Source of the DNA: Roseburia sp.
Lineage (GTDB): Bacteria > Bacteroidota > Bacteroidia > Bacteroidales > Bacteroidaceae
Direction of reading: 5' to 3'
NCBI GenBank assembly: GCA_023665185.1
Contig: JAMPEL010000014.1
Location: 1 to 63,243, forward strand
Length of the DNA stretch: 63,243 bases
Both the position numbers and the translations under genes were made by a program. The notes beneath the pieces are model-generated. The model was not told the origin of the DNA. It did not search any database and saw only the letters and a list, made by a program, of their open reading frames with translations. Numbering within the stretch: position 1 is the stretch's first letter; each line of letters starts with the position of its first letter. Of the stretch, positions 28,708 to 35,895 are shown in pieces.

Positions 28708-29046
28708 TCTATTCTACACATCTAAAGGGATTTACATCAGTACCTCTATCCTATGTGGAAGCAAATCCCCTTTTAATCCTCCACCAATCCGCTCTATTTT
28801 TTGACAAATTTAAGCATTTATATCCAACAAAGCCTGCCACCCCATACATTTAACACTAAATTAACATTCACTCCATACTATTCAAGTCATTAATTGTCAG
28901 AAAGTCAACAAATTAGCACATTTCTATTCAGTGTAAATTCCATGTTATAATCATTCTCACCCAAGCGTCTTAACACAAATCGAAAGAACACCTGAAGAAA
29001 AAAGAAAAAGTGGACCAGACTTTCATCTAATCCACTCTATTCTTAG
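28708..29046. other. Intergenic stretch before the YjbH pair
   Basis: It contains an inverted repeat (28723-28732 with 28763-28774, one bulge) in the untranslated leader of the minus-strand YjbH gene and the tRNA terminator at 29009-29036. No gene seen. Confidence 0.5.
28998..29036 (-). terminator. Terminator of the tRNA operon
   Basis: An 11-bp stem with two G-U pairs (29026-29036 with 29009-29019), a 6-nt loop and a T-rich tail on the minus strand, just after tRNA-Val. Confidence 0.88.
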
Positions 29047-29121
29047 TGGGTGTTGACGGATTCGAACCGCCGACCCTCTGCTTGTAAGGCAGATGCTCTG
29101 AACCAGCTGAGCTAAACACCC
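29047..29121 (-). tRNA. tRNA-Val (anticodon TAC)
   Basis: Acceptor GGGTGTT pairs with AACACCC, discriminator A. The anticodon loop CTTACAA gives TAC. T-loop GGTTCGAATCC. CCA not encoded. Last gene of a three-tRNA operon. Confidence 0.97.
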
Positions 29122-29128
29122 TTCTATG

Positions 29129-29201
29129 TCGGGGCAGCGTGACTCGAACACGCGACCGCCTGGTCCCAAACCAGGAACGCTACCAACTGCGCTATACCCC
29201 G
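29129..29201 (-). tRNA. tRNA-Pro (anticodon TGG), copy 2
   Basis: Acceptor CGGGGTA pairs with TGCCCCG, discriminator A. The anticodon loop TTTGGGA gives TGG. Identical over its whole length to the copy at 29257-29329. Confidence 0.97.
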
Positions 29202-29256
29202 GTGCTTTTTCAGAACTACCACATCAGGCATTAATGCTATCCGCTTTTAAGATATG

Positions 29257-29329
29257 TCGGGGCAGCGTGACTCGAACACGCGACCGCCTGGTCCCAAACC
29301 AGGAACGCTACCAACTGCGCTATACCCCG
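29257..29329 (-). tRNA. tRNA-Pro (anticodon TGG), copy 1
   Basis: Same sequence as the copy 128 bp downstream in transcription. First gene of the tRNA operon after the promoter at 29384-29414. Confidence 0.97.
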
Positions 29330-29383
29330 TCATAACATCAAGTTCGCAAAAGACTTCACTAAGTCCTTTTTTCTAAAGCGTTG

Positions 29384-29414
29384 CAAAGGTACGTTTTTTT
29401 TATATTCCGGCAAA
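29384..29414 (-). promoter_or_regulatory. Promoter of the tRNA-Pro/Pro/Val operon
   Basis: On the minus strand, TTTG (29411-29414) and TACCTTTG (29384-29391) are 19 bp apart, a perfect Bacteroidetes -33/-7 pair. Confidence 0.85.
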
Positions 29415-29682
29415 ATAAAGACTGCATATTTTTCATACATATCCATAAAAAACGCTCTTTTTCTACTTTTTCACCAGTCATATCAACCAAAAGAACAGCC
29501 AAAATATGCAAGAAGCAAGCCCCGCACCACAAAATGCCCCAGAAGAAGATATGCCAACCACGAATTTAGAGTACCTGCAAACACTCACTCTCCCAAAACA
29601 TCCACACCAAACATCCTGCCTAAAGAACCCGAAGAATACAGTTGAACCCCAATAGGCACAAAAGAGAATAGCATCTCAACCA

Positions 29683-29770
29683 CACCTTAGTACAAAAAGA
29701 AAGAAATCAACCTCCCGCTTGCCCAAACCGGCATCACTTGCCGCACCTTAGCACAAAAAGAAAGGAATCA
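29683..29770. repeat. 27-bp direct repeat pair
   Basis: CACCTTAG followed by an ACAAAAAGAAAG stretch occurs at 29683-29709 and again at 29744-29770 with two mismatches, 61 bp apart start to start. The second copy overlaps the OmpA terminator's left arm and T-tail. Confidence 0.8.
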
Positions 29771-29800
29771 TCCGATTACTCAAAGAGCACGAATGATTCC
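29752..29800 (-). terminator. Terminator of the second ompA gene
   Basis: Stem ATGATTCC/GGAATCAT (29793-29800 with 29764-29771). On the minus strand it is followed by TTTCTTTTT. Confidence 0.75.
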
Positions 29801-29852
29801 CATATAATTCAATCAGTAAACAAGTATAATACTATACTCCTTACCCTTACAA

Positions 29853-31001
29853 TTATCTCAACTCAACAATAGCACGACGGTTGAGGTTGTATGGAGTTAC
29901 GTCATTAACACCACCAATACCCTTCACTTCAATCTTGTCGCGGCTGACACCCAAGTTTACGAGTTCGTCAGCAACAGCTTTTGCACGAGCCTCAGAAAGT
30001 TTCTGGTTGTAAGCAGAAGTACCAGTCTTGCTATCAGCAGTACCAGTAACAACAACCTTAGCATTAGAGTTCTTTGCAGCAGCAGCTACAGCCTCAAGGT
30101 TGATAAGATCCTTCTTAGATACAATCTTAGAAGAGTTAATGTTGAAGAATACAGAAGAAGCTGCGCTTGTGATTACATTCTGAGTTGCAGCAGCAGTGTT
30201 CTTAGGAGCCTTAGCAAGCTGAGCCTGAAGGTCTTTGTTTCTTCTGCGCTCTGCATCGAGGTCTGAACGAAGTTTAGCAAGAGCCTCCTCGCTTGATGCA
30301 GCAAGTGCGTTGTATGCGTCAACAGACACAGCCTTTGTCCAAGTGCTCTTTCCAAGATTGAACTGAACACCGAGGTCTACAGAAAGGATTCCGTTTGTAT
30401 GTGTGCTGCTTGGGTCGTTGTCAACCACAGAGTAAGCACCTGTAGTGAATGTATATGCAGCATCGAGATAGATGTTCACGAGCTTGCTCACTTTCCATGT
30501 GTTCTCCAAACCAACACCGAGAGCAGGAGTATAGCAGTTGTTCTCGTAGTTGCGGATAACACCCATACGAGGATATGCTATCAGGTTCCAAACACGGCTT
30601 TCATTGTAACCGCAGAACAAGTTGCTAAGATTAAACTGAGTATCGAAATATATACCGAGGTATCCACCCTTGTCGCCGTCAGAAGTCCAGAAGTTGTGAG
30701 GACGGTTAGCCTGAAGAAGACCATTCTCCCAATTCACCTTACCGCGAATACCGATACCAGGAGTAAACCACTTACCAATAGCAAGGTTTGCACCGAAAGA
30801 TTTTCCGTTAGGGAAAACATCAGAAAAGTCCTTGCCATAAGGATTCTGTAATGACATGTCAACACCTACCTGGATATACCAGTTGCTCCAGAAGCTATTT
30901 GTAGCAACAGTATACTTTGAAGGAGTCTCAATTGAGGTAGACTGTGCATTAGCAGCAGCACCCATACCAGCAAAAGCCAGCGCAATCATTAACTTTTTCA
31001 T
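29853..31001 (-). CDS. OmpA-family outer-membrane protein (second paralog)
   Basis: 382 aa. Signal peptide 1-19 (ending ANAQS), a beta-barrel (about 25-225, including WSNWYIQVGVDMSLQN), a short coiled-coil rich in Arg/Glu/Lys (about 235-265) and an OmpA domain (about 280-382) with VFFNINSSKIV, VVVTGTADSKTGT and NQKLSEARAKAV. The build matches the 16927-18099 protein but the sequences differ widely. Strong biased codons and a long 5' leader suggest high expression. Confidence 0.93.
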   Translation of the reverse strand: MKKLMIALAFAGMGAAANAQSTSIETPSKYTVATNSFWSNWYIQVGVDMSLQNPYGKDFSDVFPNGKSFGANLAIGKWFTPGIGIRGKVNWENGLLQANRPHNFWTSDGDKGGYLGIYFDTQFNLSNLFCGYNESRVWNLIAYPRMGVIRNYENNCYTPALGVGLENTWKVSKLVNIYLDAAYTFTTGAYSVVDNDPSSTHTNGILSVDLGVQFNLGKSTWTKAVSVDAYNALAASSEEALAKLRSDLDAERRRNKDLQAQLAKAPKNTAAATQNVITSAASSVFFNINSSKIVSKKDLINLEAVAAAAKNSNAKVVVTGTADSKTGTSAYNQKLSEARAKAVADELVNLGVSRDKIEVKGIGGVNDVTPYNLNRRAIVELR

Positions 31002-31198
31002 AAATACTTTTTTTTAATAAAACAATAATTCCAATTTTAATCAATCCATATACAAAGAACAATTAAAAAGCGATTATGTTCATCACAAATCCATTTTGAA
31101 TTGTCCTTTTTCAAGCAAGCTGCCAACAGCTTAATGTTTTCATAAACAAGCCATCCCACAAAAGCCAACCAAACACAGTCTTGTCTTGAAAATTACTG

Positions 31199-31206
31199 CA
31201 AAAATA
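31199..31206 (-). promoter_or_regulatory. -7 element (TATTTTTG) of the second ompA
   Basis: An exact TAnnTTTG match on the minus strand with a partial -33 (TTG) 20 bp upstream. Transcript would start about 190 nt before the start codon. Confidence 0.6.
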
Positions 31207-31470
31207 AGGTTTTTATTTTATAAAGAGCAATAAAATCAAGAAATATTTATATATCAAGCATTTTTATCCCGACAAAAGAAAAATAAGGCTCAATAATACC
31301 TATTTCATGATTACAACACGCATTGGAATGACGCAAGTCAAGTAGTCATCGTGTTATGCAAGAACATTTACAAATACCCCTTACCGAATTATTTACAGAA
31401 AGCCACAAGACACATCACAGGCTTCTATAAAAGCATCACTTTATCCCCTATTTCACAATACATATACAAT

Positions 31471-31500
31471 AGAAAAAGGGATGCCTGTTCAGCATCCCTT
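31471..31500 (-). terminator. Terminator of rpsB-tsf
   Basis: Stem AAGGGATGC/GCATCCCTT (31476-31484 with 31492-31500), 7-nt loop, T-run on the minus strand. Confidence 0.9.
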
Positions 31501-31558
31501 CTATATAATGCAACAGTTGCCGATATAAAACCGGCGGTATTAATCTCCGCAAAAGAAA

Positions 31559-32551
31559 TTACTCAGCACGAAGAGTATAACGCTTGAAATCAGTTACAGT
31601 AAGTTCCTTGTCAATGCTCTGAAGATACTGAGCTACAGAAACCTTGCTGTCATCAATATAAGCCTGATTAAGAAGGCAAACCTCCTTATAGTACTTATTA
31701 AGACGTCCCTGAGCAATCATTTCAATCTTCTTGTCGTTCAGGCTCTCACGGGCAGAAGCACTTACAGTAGCGATAATCTCGCGTGCCTGATTTGCCTGCT
31801 CCTCTGTGATATAGCCCTTTGTAGTATTTGAAGCGATATGGTCTTCACTGTCTACGTGATTAGGGTTGATACCAGCCTTCTTGATAGCCACCTCAACAGC
31901 CTTCTTCACCTCGTCTTCCTTTGTCTTCTCAATGATAGATTTCAGCTCTGCTGCCTTAGCCTCATCAGAGATAGCAGACTCATCAAGAGCGATTGGAGAC
32001 ATTGCAGCAATCTGCATAGCCACATTCTTGCCGACAACAGCGTCAGCAGCCTTGTTGAGAGCCACGAGAGTGCAAAGGAAGTTGCCATTCATGTGGTTGT
32101 AAGCAATAACCTGCTCACCTTCCACAGTAGCATATCCGTCAAGCTCCATCTTCTCGCCAGTAACACCAGAGCGGTTTACTACAGCGTCAGCCACTGTCGA
32201 GCCATCAATAACGAGTGCCTTAACCTCATCAAGAGTCTTGCACTTGTTAGCCAAAGCCGCATCGATGATAGCATTTGCGAGCGCAACGAAATCAGCATTC
32301 TTTGCAACGAAGTCTGTTTCACACTTGAGCGCGATCATCACACCGAAGTTGCCGTTTACCTTAGCAAGAACACAACCTTCAGCAGCCTCACGGTCAGAAC
32401 GCTTTGCAGCAACAAGCTGTCCCTTCTTGCGAAGGATTTCCATTGCAGCTTCCATGTCTCCGTTAGCCTCAGTAAGAGCTTTCTTACAGTCCATAAGACC
32501 AGCCTGTGTCTTCTGACGGAGCTTATTGATTTCTGTTAATGTAATAGCCAT
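31559..32551 (-). CDS. tsf: Elongation factor Ts
   Basis: The nucleotide exchange factor for EF-Tu. 330 aa. The N-terminal UBA-like domain has LRQKTQAGLMDCKKAL (12-27), and the core carries the EF-Tu contact region CETDFVAKN. It is somewhat longer than E. coli Ts (283 aa), normal for the phylum. It follows rpsB with a 118-bp gap that holds a strong hairpin. Confidence 0.97.
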   Translation of the reverse strand: MAITLTEINKLRQKTQAGLMDCKKALTEANGDMEAAMEILRKKGQLVAAKRSDREAAEGCVLAKVNGNFGVMIALKCETDFVAKNADFVALANAIIDAALANKCKTLDEVKALVIDGSTVADAVVNRSGVTGEKMELDGYATVEGEQVIAYNHMNGNFLCTLVALNKAADAVVGKNVAMQIAAMSPIALDESAISDEAKAAELKSIIEKTKEDEVKKAVEVAIKKAGINPNHVDSEDHIASNTTKGYITEEQANQAREIIATVSASARESLNDKKIEMIAQGRLNKYYKEVCLLNQAYIDDSKVSVAQYLQSIDKELTVTDFKRYTLRAE

Positions 32552-32576
32552 TGTTTATTCTTTTAGTAGATAAGCG

Positions 32577-32660
32577 GGTGATTGGCAAGCAGCCTCCATA
32601 AAGGTGTCCTAAAACGGAGTACCATCTATATCAAAACGGCAAGCCACTTGCCAATCCACC
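32577..32660 (-). promoter_or_regulatory. rpsB-tsf intergenic hairpin
   Basis: A 13-bp inverted repeat with one bulge (32577-32589 with 32647-32660, ATTGGCAAG arm) fills the rpsB-tsf gap. There is no T-run, so an attenuator or mRNA-processing stem is more likely than a full terminator. Confidence 0.55.
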
Positions 32661-32669
32661 ACTTATTTA

Positions 32670-33491
32670 TTATTCGTTTACTTCTTCTTTAGTCTCTGCC
32701 TCTGCAGCAGGAGCCTCAGCCTGCTTCTCTGCACGAGCCTTGCTACGGTTTCTGCGTGGTTTAGCCTCGCCTTCACCAGCAGCCTCCATATCAACTTTCT
32801 CAGCCTTGCGTTCCTCGATACCCTCTGCGATAGCAGCGCAGCAAGCGTCCATGATAATCTCGATAGACTTTGTAGCATCGTCATTAGCAGGGATAACGAA
32901 ATCGATATTGTTAGGGTTTGAGTTTGTATCTACGATACCGAAAACAGGAATACCAAGACGGTTAGCCTCGCGAACAGCGATATTCTCCTTCAACACGTCC
33001 ACAACGAACAATGCAGCCGGCAGACGAGAGAGGTCAGCGATAGAGCCGAGGTTCTTCTCAAGCTTTGCGCGCTTGCGGCGAATCTGCAAGTTCTCACGCT
33101 TAGAGAGCTTGTCGTATGTACCGTCAGCAATGAGCTTGTCGATATTAGCCATTTTCTTTACAGCCTTACGGATTGTAGGGAAGTTAGTGAGCATACCGCC
33201 CGGCCAACGCTCGATAACGTAAGGCATTGTTACTGATGCAGCCTTCTCTGCAACAATTTCCTTAGCCTGTTTTTTAGTAGCAACAAATAAGATTTTCTTT
33301 CCGCTCTTTGCTATCTGCTTGAGAGCCTCTGCCGCATTGTCTATCTTTGCGACAGTCTTATGTAAGTCGATAATATGAATACCGTTGCGCTCCATAAAGA
33401 TATAAGGAGCCATTGCCGGATTCCACTTTCTTTTGAGGTGACCAAAGTGGCAACCTGCTTCGAGCAATGTATCAAAACTTGTTCTTGACAT
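32670..33491 (-). CDS. rpsB: 30S ribosomal protein S2
   Basis: 273 aa with the S2 core: EAGCHFGHLKRKWNPAMAPYI near the start, ERWPGGMLTNF and VDVLKENIAVREANRLGIP. A C-terminal tail rich in Ala, Lys and Glu (about 230-273) is longer than in E. coli. Part of the rplM-rpsI-rpsB-tsf cluster usual in Bacteroidetes. Confidence 0.97.
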   Translation of the reverse strand: MSRTSFDTLLEAGCHFGHLKRKWNPAMAPYIFMERNGIHIIDLHKTVAKIDNAAEALKQIAKSGKKILFVATKKQAKEIVAEKAASVTMPYVIERWPGGMLTNFPTIRKAVKKMANIDKLIADGTYDKLSKRENLQIRRKRAKLEKNLGSIADLSRLPAALFVVDVLKENIAVREANRLGIPVFGIVDTNSNPNNIDFVIPANDDATKSIEIIMDACCAAIAEGIEERKAEKVDMEAAGEGEAKPRRNRSKARAEKQAEAPAAEAETKEEVNE

Positions 33492-33511
33492 ATTCTTTTC
33501 TTTGTTTAATA

Positions 33512-33527
33512 GCCGGACACATCCGGC
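33512..33527 (-). promoter_or_regulatory. Hairpin in the rpsB leader
   Basis: GCCGGA / TCCGGC perfect 6-bp stem with a 4-nt loop, 21 bp before the rpsB start. It could affect S2 translation; no match to a known leader is claimed. Confidence 0.4.
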
Positions 33528-33646
33528 AGAATGTTTACTTTCTTTTTAGTTTTAATTAAAACCAACCGCAAAGTAATCTCCTGATATAAAGGGAAAGTCG
33601 ATGCGATTTAGATGCTAAACGATATATCCGTATTAATGCCCGAATA

Positions 33647-34033
33647 TTAACGCTTACTGAACTGGAACTTACGACGTGCCTTCGGCTGTCCTGGCTTCTT
33701 GCGCTCAACAACACGTGAGTCGCGAGTGATGAAGCCTTCTGCGCGAAGAGCCTTCTTGTCCTCTGCATTAACCTTTACAAGTGCGCGTGCGATAGCAAGA
33801 CGGAGTGCCTGAGACTGTCCTGTATAACCGCCACCATAGAGGTTAACCTTTATATCATACTTCTCTGCTACATTAAGAAGGTTGAGCGGCTGCTTTACAA
33901 CAAACTGGATAAGCTCAGAAGGGAAATAGTCCTTGAGGTCACGTTTGTTGATAGTAATCTTTCCTGTGCCTTCAGTCATATAGATGCGCGCAACAGCACT
34001 TTTACGGCGGCCCAATGCGTTAATTACTTCCAT
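33647..34033 (-). CDS. rpsI: 30S ribosomal protein S9
   Basis: 128 aa. GRRKSAVARIYM near the start, GGGYTGQSQALRLAIARAL in the middle, and the basic C-terminal tail ending KFQFSKR that reaches the P-site tRNA. 11 bp after rplM. Confidence 0.98.
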   Translation of the reverse strand: MEVINALGRRKSAVARIYMTEGTGKITINKRDLKDYFPSELIQFVVKQPLNLLNVAEKYDIKVNLYGGGYTGQSQALRLAIARALVKVNAEDKKALRAEGFITRDSRVVERKKPGQPKARRKFQFSKR

Positions 34034-34044
34034 ATATCTTATTA

Positions 34045-34506
34045 TTATTTTAACAGGTTAATATCAATTGTCTTAGGACTCTGTCCCTCATGCTTATGCT
34101 CACTTCCGACATATACATAAAGGTTTTTGAGAACTTTAGCACCGAGACGGCCCTTAGGGAGCATACCCTTTACAGCGTGACGGATAATTCTCTCGTAACC
34201 CTGATACCTCTTTGTGAAGTTTTCATAAGTAACTCTGTGCTGACCGCTTGGGTAACCTGAGAAAGTGATATATTCTTTCTGTGTAGCCTTGTTGCCTGTT
34301 ACAACAATCTTGTCTGCGTTGATGATGATAACATTGTCGCCACAGTCCTGATTTGGTGTAAAACAAGGCTTGTACTTACCGCGAAGAATCTTCGCAACCT
34401 TTGCGCTAAGACGTCCGAGAACCTGACCTTCAGCGTCTACCACAACCCATTCCTTCTTTGCTTCTTCTTTTGTAGCAAAATGAGTTTTGAAACTTAAAGT
34501 GTTCAT
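34045..34506 (-). CDS. rplM: 50S ribosomal protein L13
   Basis: 153 aa with WVVVDAEGQVLGRLSAKVA, VIIINADKIVVTGNK and HAVKGMLPKGRLG. First gene of the ribosomal cluster, preceded by a structured leader of about 140 nt. Confidence 0.98.
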   Translation of the reverse strand: MNTLSFKTHFATKEEAKKEWVVVDAEGQVLGRLSAKVAKILRGKYKPCFTPNQDCGDNVIIINADKIVVTGNKATQKEYITFSGYPSGQHRVTYENFTKRYQGYERIIRHAVKGMLPKGRLGAKVLKNLYVYVGSEHKHEGQSPKTIDINLLK

Positions 34507-34660
34507 TCCTTAAATCTTGATTTGTTTTTTCTACTAATTGTTTTATTACTTTTTTTCAGTGATTCTCAGACCGTGTTCCCGGCTAATAGGATTTCACTAT
34601 CTACACACTGATACGGAGACGGTTTTCCGCCTCCTGATAATAATCGGCTTGCAAAAGTAC
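34507..34660 (-). promoter_or_regulatory. Promoter and structured leader of rplM
   Basis: On the minus strand a -7 box TACTTTTG (34652-34659) is followed by a leader of about 140 nt with clear pairing: an 8-bp hairpin GGAGGCGG/CCGTCTCC (34615-34634), and an outer stem TCAGTG/CACTGA (34555-34560 with 34606-34611) enclosing a smaller stem ATAG/CTAT. This looks like an autoregulatory ribosomal-protein leader bound by L13 or S9 (inference). Confidence 0.55.
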
Positions 34661-34802
34661 ATCTTTTTCATGACATGACCATCTGTTTTCTTGTTTTTTT
34701 CGTTTTATTTCTACGAGAAGCTCAAAATACATGTGTTTTTTACAGATTATGGGTACAAAAAGTCTGTTGTGGCACTTTTTTCTATGTTATATTCGTGTCC
34801 GT

Positions 34803-35190
34803 TTCTGACATTATGTCAATTTAGTCCGACTACAAATTTTTAACATATTGCATCATTATTTGAATCTGACTGCTGATTGATTTTTGGACACTCATTGATA
34901 AACCGCTGATAATCAGCCAAATACATCTTTCGCAAAAATCATGCGTTTTTAGATACAAAACGCATGGTTAGAACCAAAAATAGGATGTATTGATAATCAG
35001 TGAGTTATGAAAATTTCGCCTTAAAATCGTCTTTTTTTCGGGTTCAAAATCCATTTTTGTTTTTCGGGGCATGGAAAAGGTGATTGTCGTCTTTTTGAGG
35101 AAGTGATTTGGAAAAATGCCCGATTTTGGGCCGAAAAACGGGCTTTGAAAATTTCGTGCGCCTTGAAAATAAATTTTGTTCACCTTGCGA
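34803..35190 (+). repeat. Dispersed repeat copy B (module 2 only)
   Basis: Starts at the palindrome TGACATTATGTCA (34806-34818) and is alignable with copy A to at least 35175, where copy A leaves the window. Contains a TGATAATCA site (about 34906), a perfect 10-bp hairpin CATGCGTTTT/AAAACGCATG (34940-34949 with 34957-34966), a second TGATAATCAGTGAGTTATGA (34990-35009), the invariant 46-nt block (35033-35078) and a CGGG-rich block near 35118-35142. The upstream module of copies A and C is absent: sequence before 34803 shows no similarity to it. Confidence 0.93.
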
Positions 35191-35243
35191 AAAAAATCAG
35201 TGTGCCTTGGAAATAAATTTTCAGCACCTTGAAAATTTGGGCT
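35156..35243 (+). repeat. 44-bp imperfect tandem duplication at the end of repeat B
   Basis: Two neighbouring units begin GTGCGCCTTG (35156) and GTGTGCCTTG (35200) and share the AAATAAATTTT core. Later bases diverge. Confidence 0.7.
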
Positions 35244-35347
35244 TTAGTGGGCTTTTGGATGGAAAAGGTATGTTTGGGAGAAAAATTATATATCTTTTTG
35301 TCGTCTGGATTGTCCTGTTTGCCCACTCGATTTTCGGGGGTTAAAAG

Positions 35348-35414
35348 CCTCCGTAGAATCGCGTTTTTGCAACCTCGGCGGAGTCCGGTTCATTTTGAGG
35401 CGATTCTACGGAGG
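35348..35414. repeat. Perfect 15-bp inverted repeat
   Basis: Arm CCTCCGTAGAATCGC at 35348-35362 and its exact complement at 35400-35414, 37 nt between. TTAAAA outside the left arm is mirrored by TTTTAA outside the right arm. The right flank reads ATTTTAACATTT, like the sequence that follows the palindrome in repeat copy A. Confidence 0.9.
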
Positions 35415-35780
35415 TCAGATTTTAACATTTCAATTCAAACAGAAAGAAAGCGAAGACACCTGATGCCCGACATTTTATCAGGATGCAAAGTATTACACGT
35501 TCTATTTATCAACACACAAACTCATCTTCATACAGTGTGGCAAACATCTGGGGGGGGGTAAGGTATGCCGTCAGAAAATTGACACACGCATCAATAATCC
35601 ATATTTCCCACCGCAAACATATACACCCGCCCAACATACACTTTTTATATTTATATATAATTGATATATAATTGAGGCATAAAAAGCCCCAAATTACGAC
35701 CGACAGGACAAGACGGATAGTAGAATAATAGGTATTTTATATCCAAATAAATCACAGAACAGGATAAAAAGAAAATTTTT

Positions 35781-35811
35781 TTTGTCCAATATGCAACATT
35801 GACTATTTTTG
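35781..35811 (+). promoter_or_regulatory. Promoter of the CotH-radical SAM pair
   Basis: TTTG (35781-35784) and TATTTTTG (35804-35811) with 19 bp between, the consensus pair; the start codon is 84 bp further. Confidence 0.82.
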
Positions 35812-35895
35812 CACCAGAAAAAGCGGAAGTAAAAAGCAACGGCTTTTTCAAGAAAATAAAGTCACACAAAAAAAGGGGACACACCCCACACTATC

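Larger units (their letters stand above)
29330..29852. other. Intergenic stretch between the OmpA gene and the tRNA operon
   Basis: It contains the tRNA promoter, a pair of direct repeats (29683-29709 and 29744-29770) and the OmpA terminator. A 62-codon open frame on the plus strand has no coding character. Confidence 0.55.
31002..31558. other. Long leader and intergenic stretch upstream of the second ompA
   Basis: Contains the ompA -7 box at 31199-31206, implying a leader of about 190 nt, and the tsf terminator at the far end. A 78-codon plus-strand open frame (31351-31587) overlaps the end of tsf and has no coding character. Confidence 0.55.
35191..35895. other. 705-bp intergenic stretch from repeat B to the CotH gene
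   Basis: Contains a perfect 15-bp inverted repeat (35348-35362 with 35400-35414), a run of nine G (35550-35558), a very AT-rich patch (35640-35675) and the promoter of the CotH gene. No gene seen. Confidence 0.6.

Noticed and set aside
29126-29335. A 69-codon plus-strand frame that looks like a small protein
   Set aside because: It is the antisense reading of the two tRNA-Pro genes, a known source of false proteins.
34968-35183. A 71-codon minus-strand frame in repeat B, partly conserved in copy A
   Set aside because: Its conserved part follows the nucleotide repeat, the frame is broken after the same point in each copy, and no ribosome-binding site is seen.
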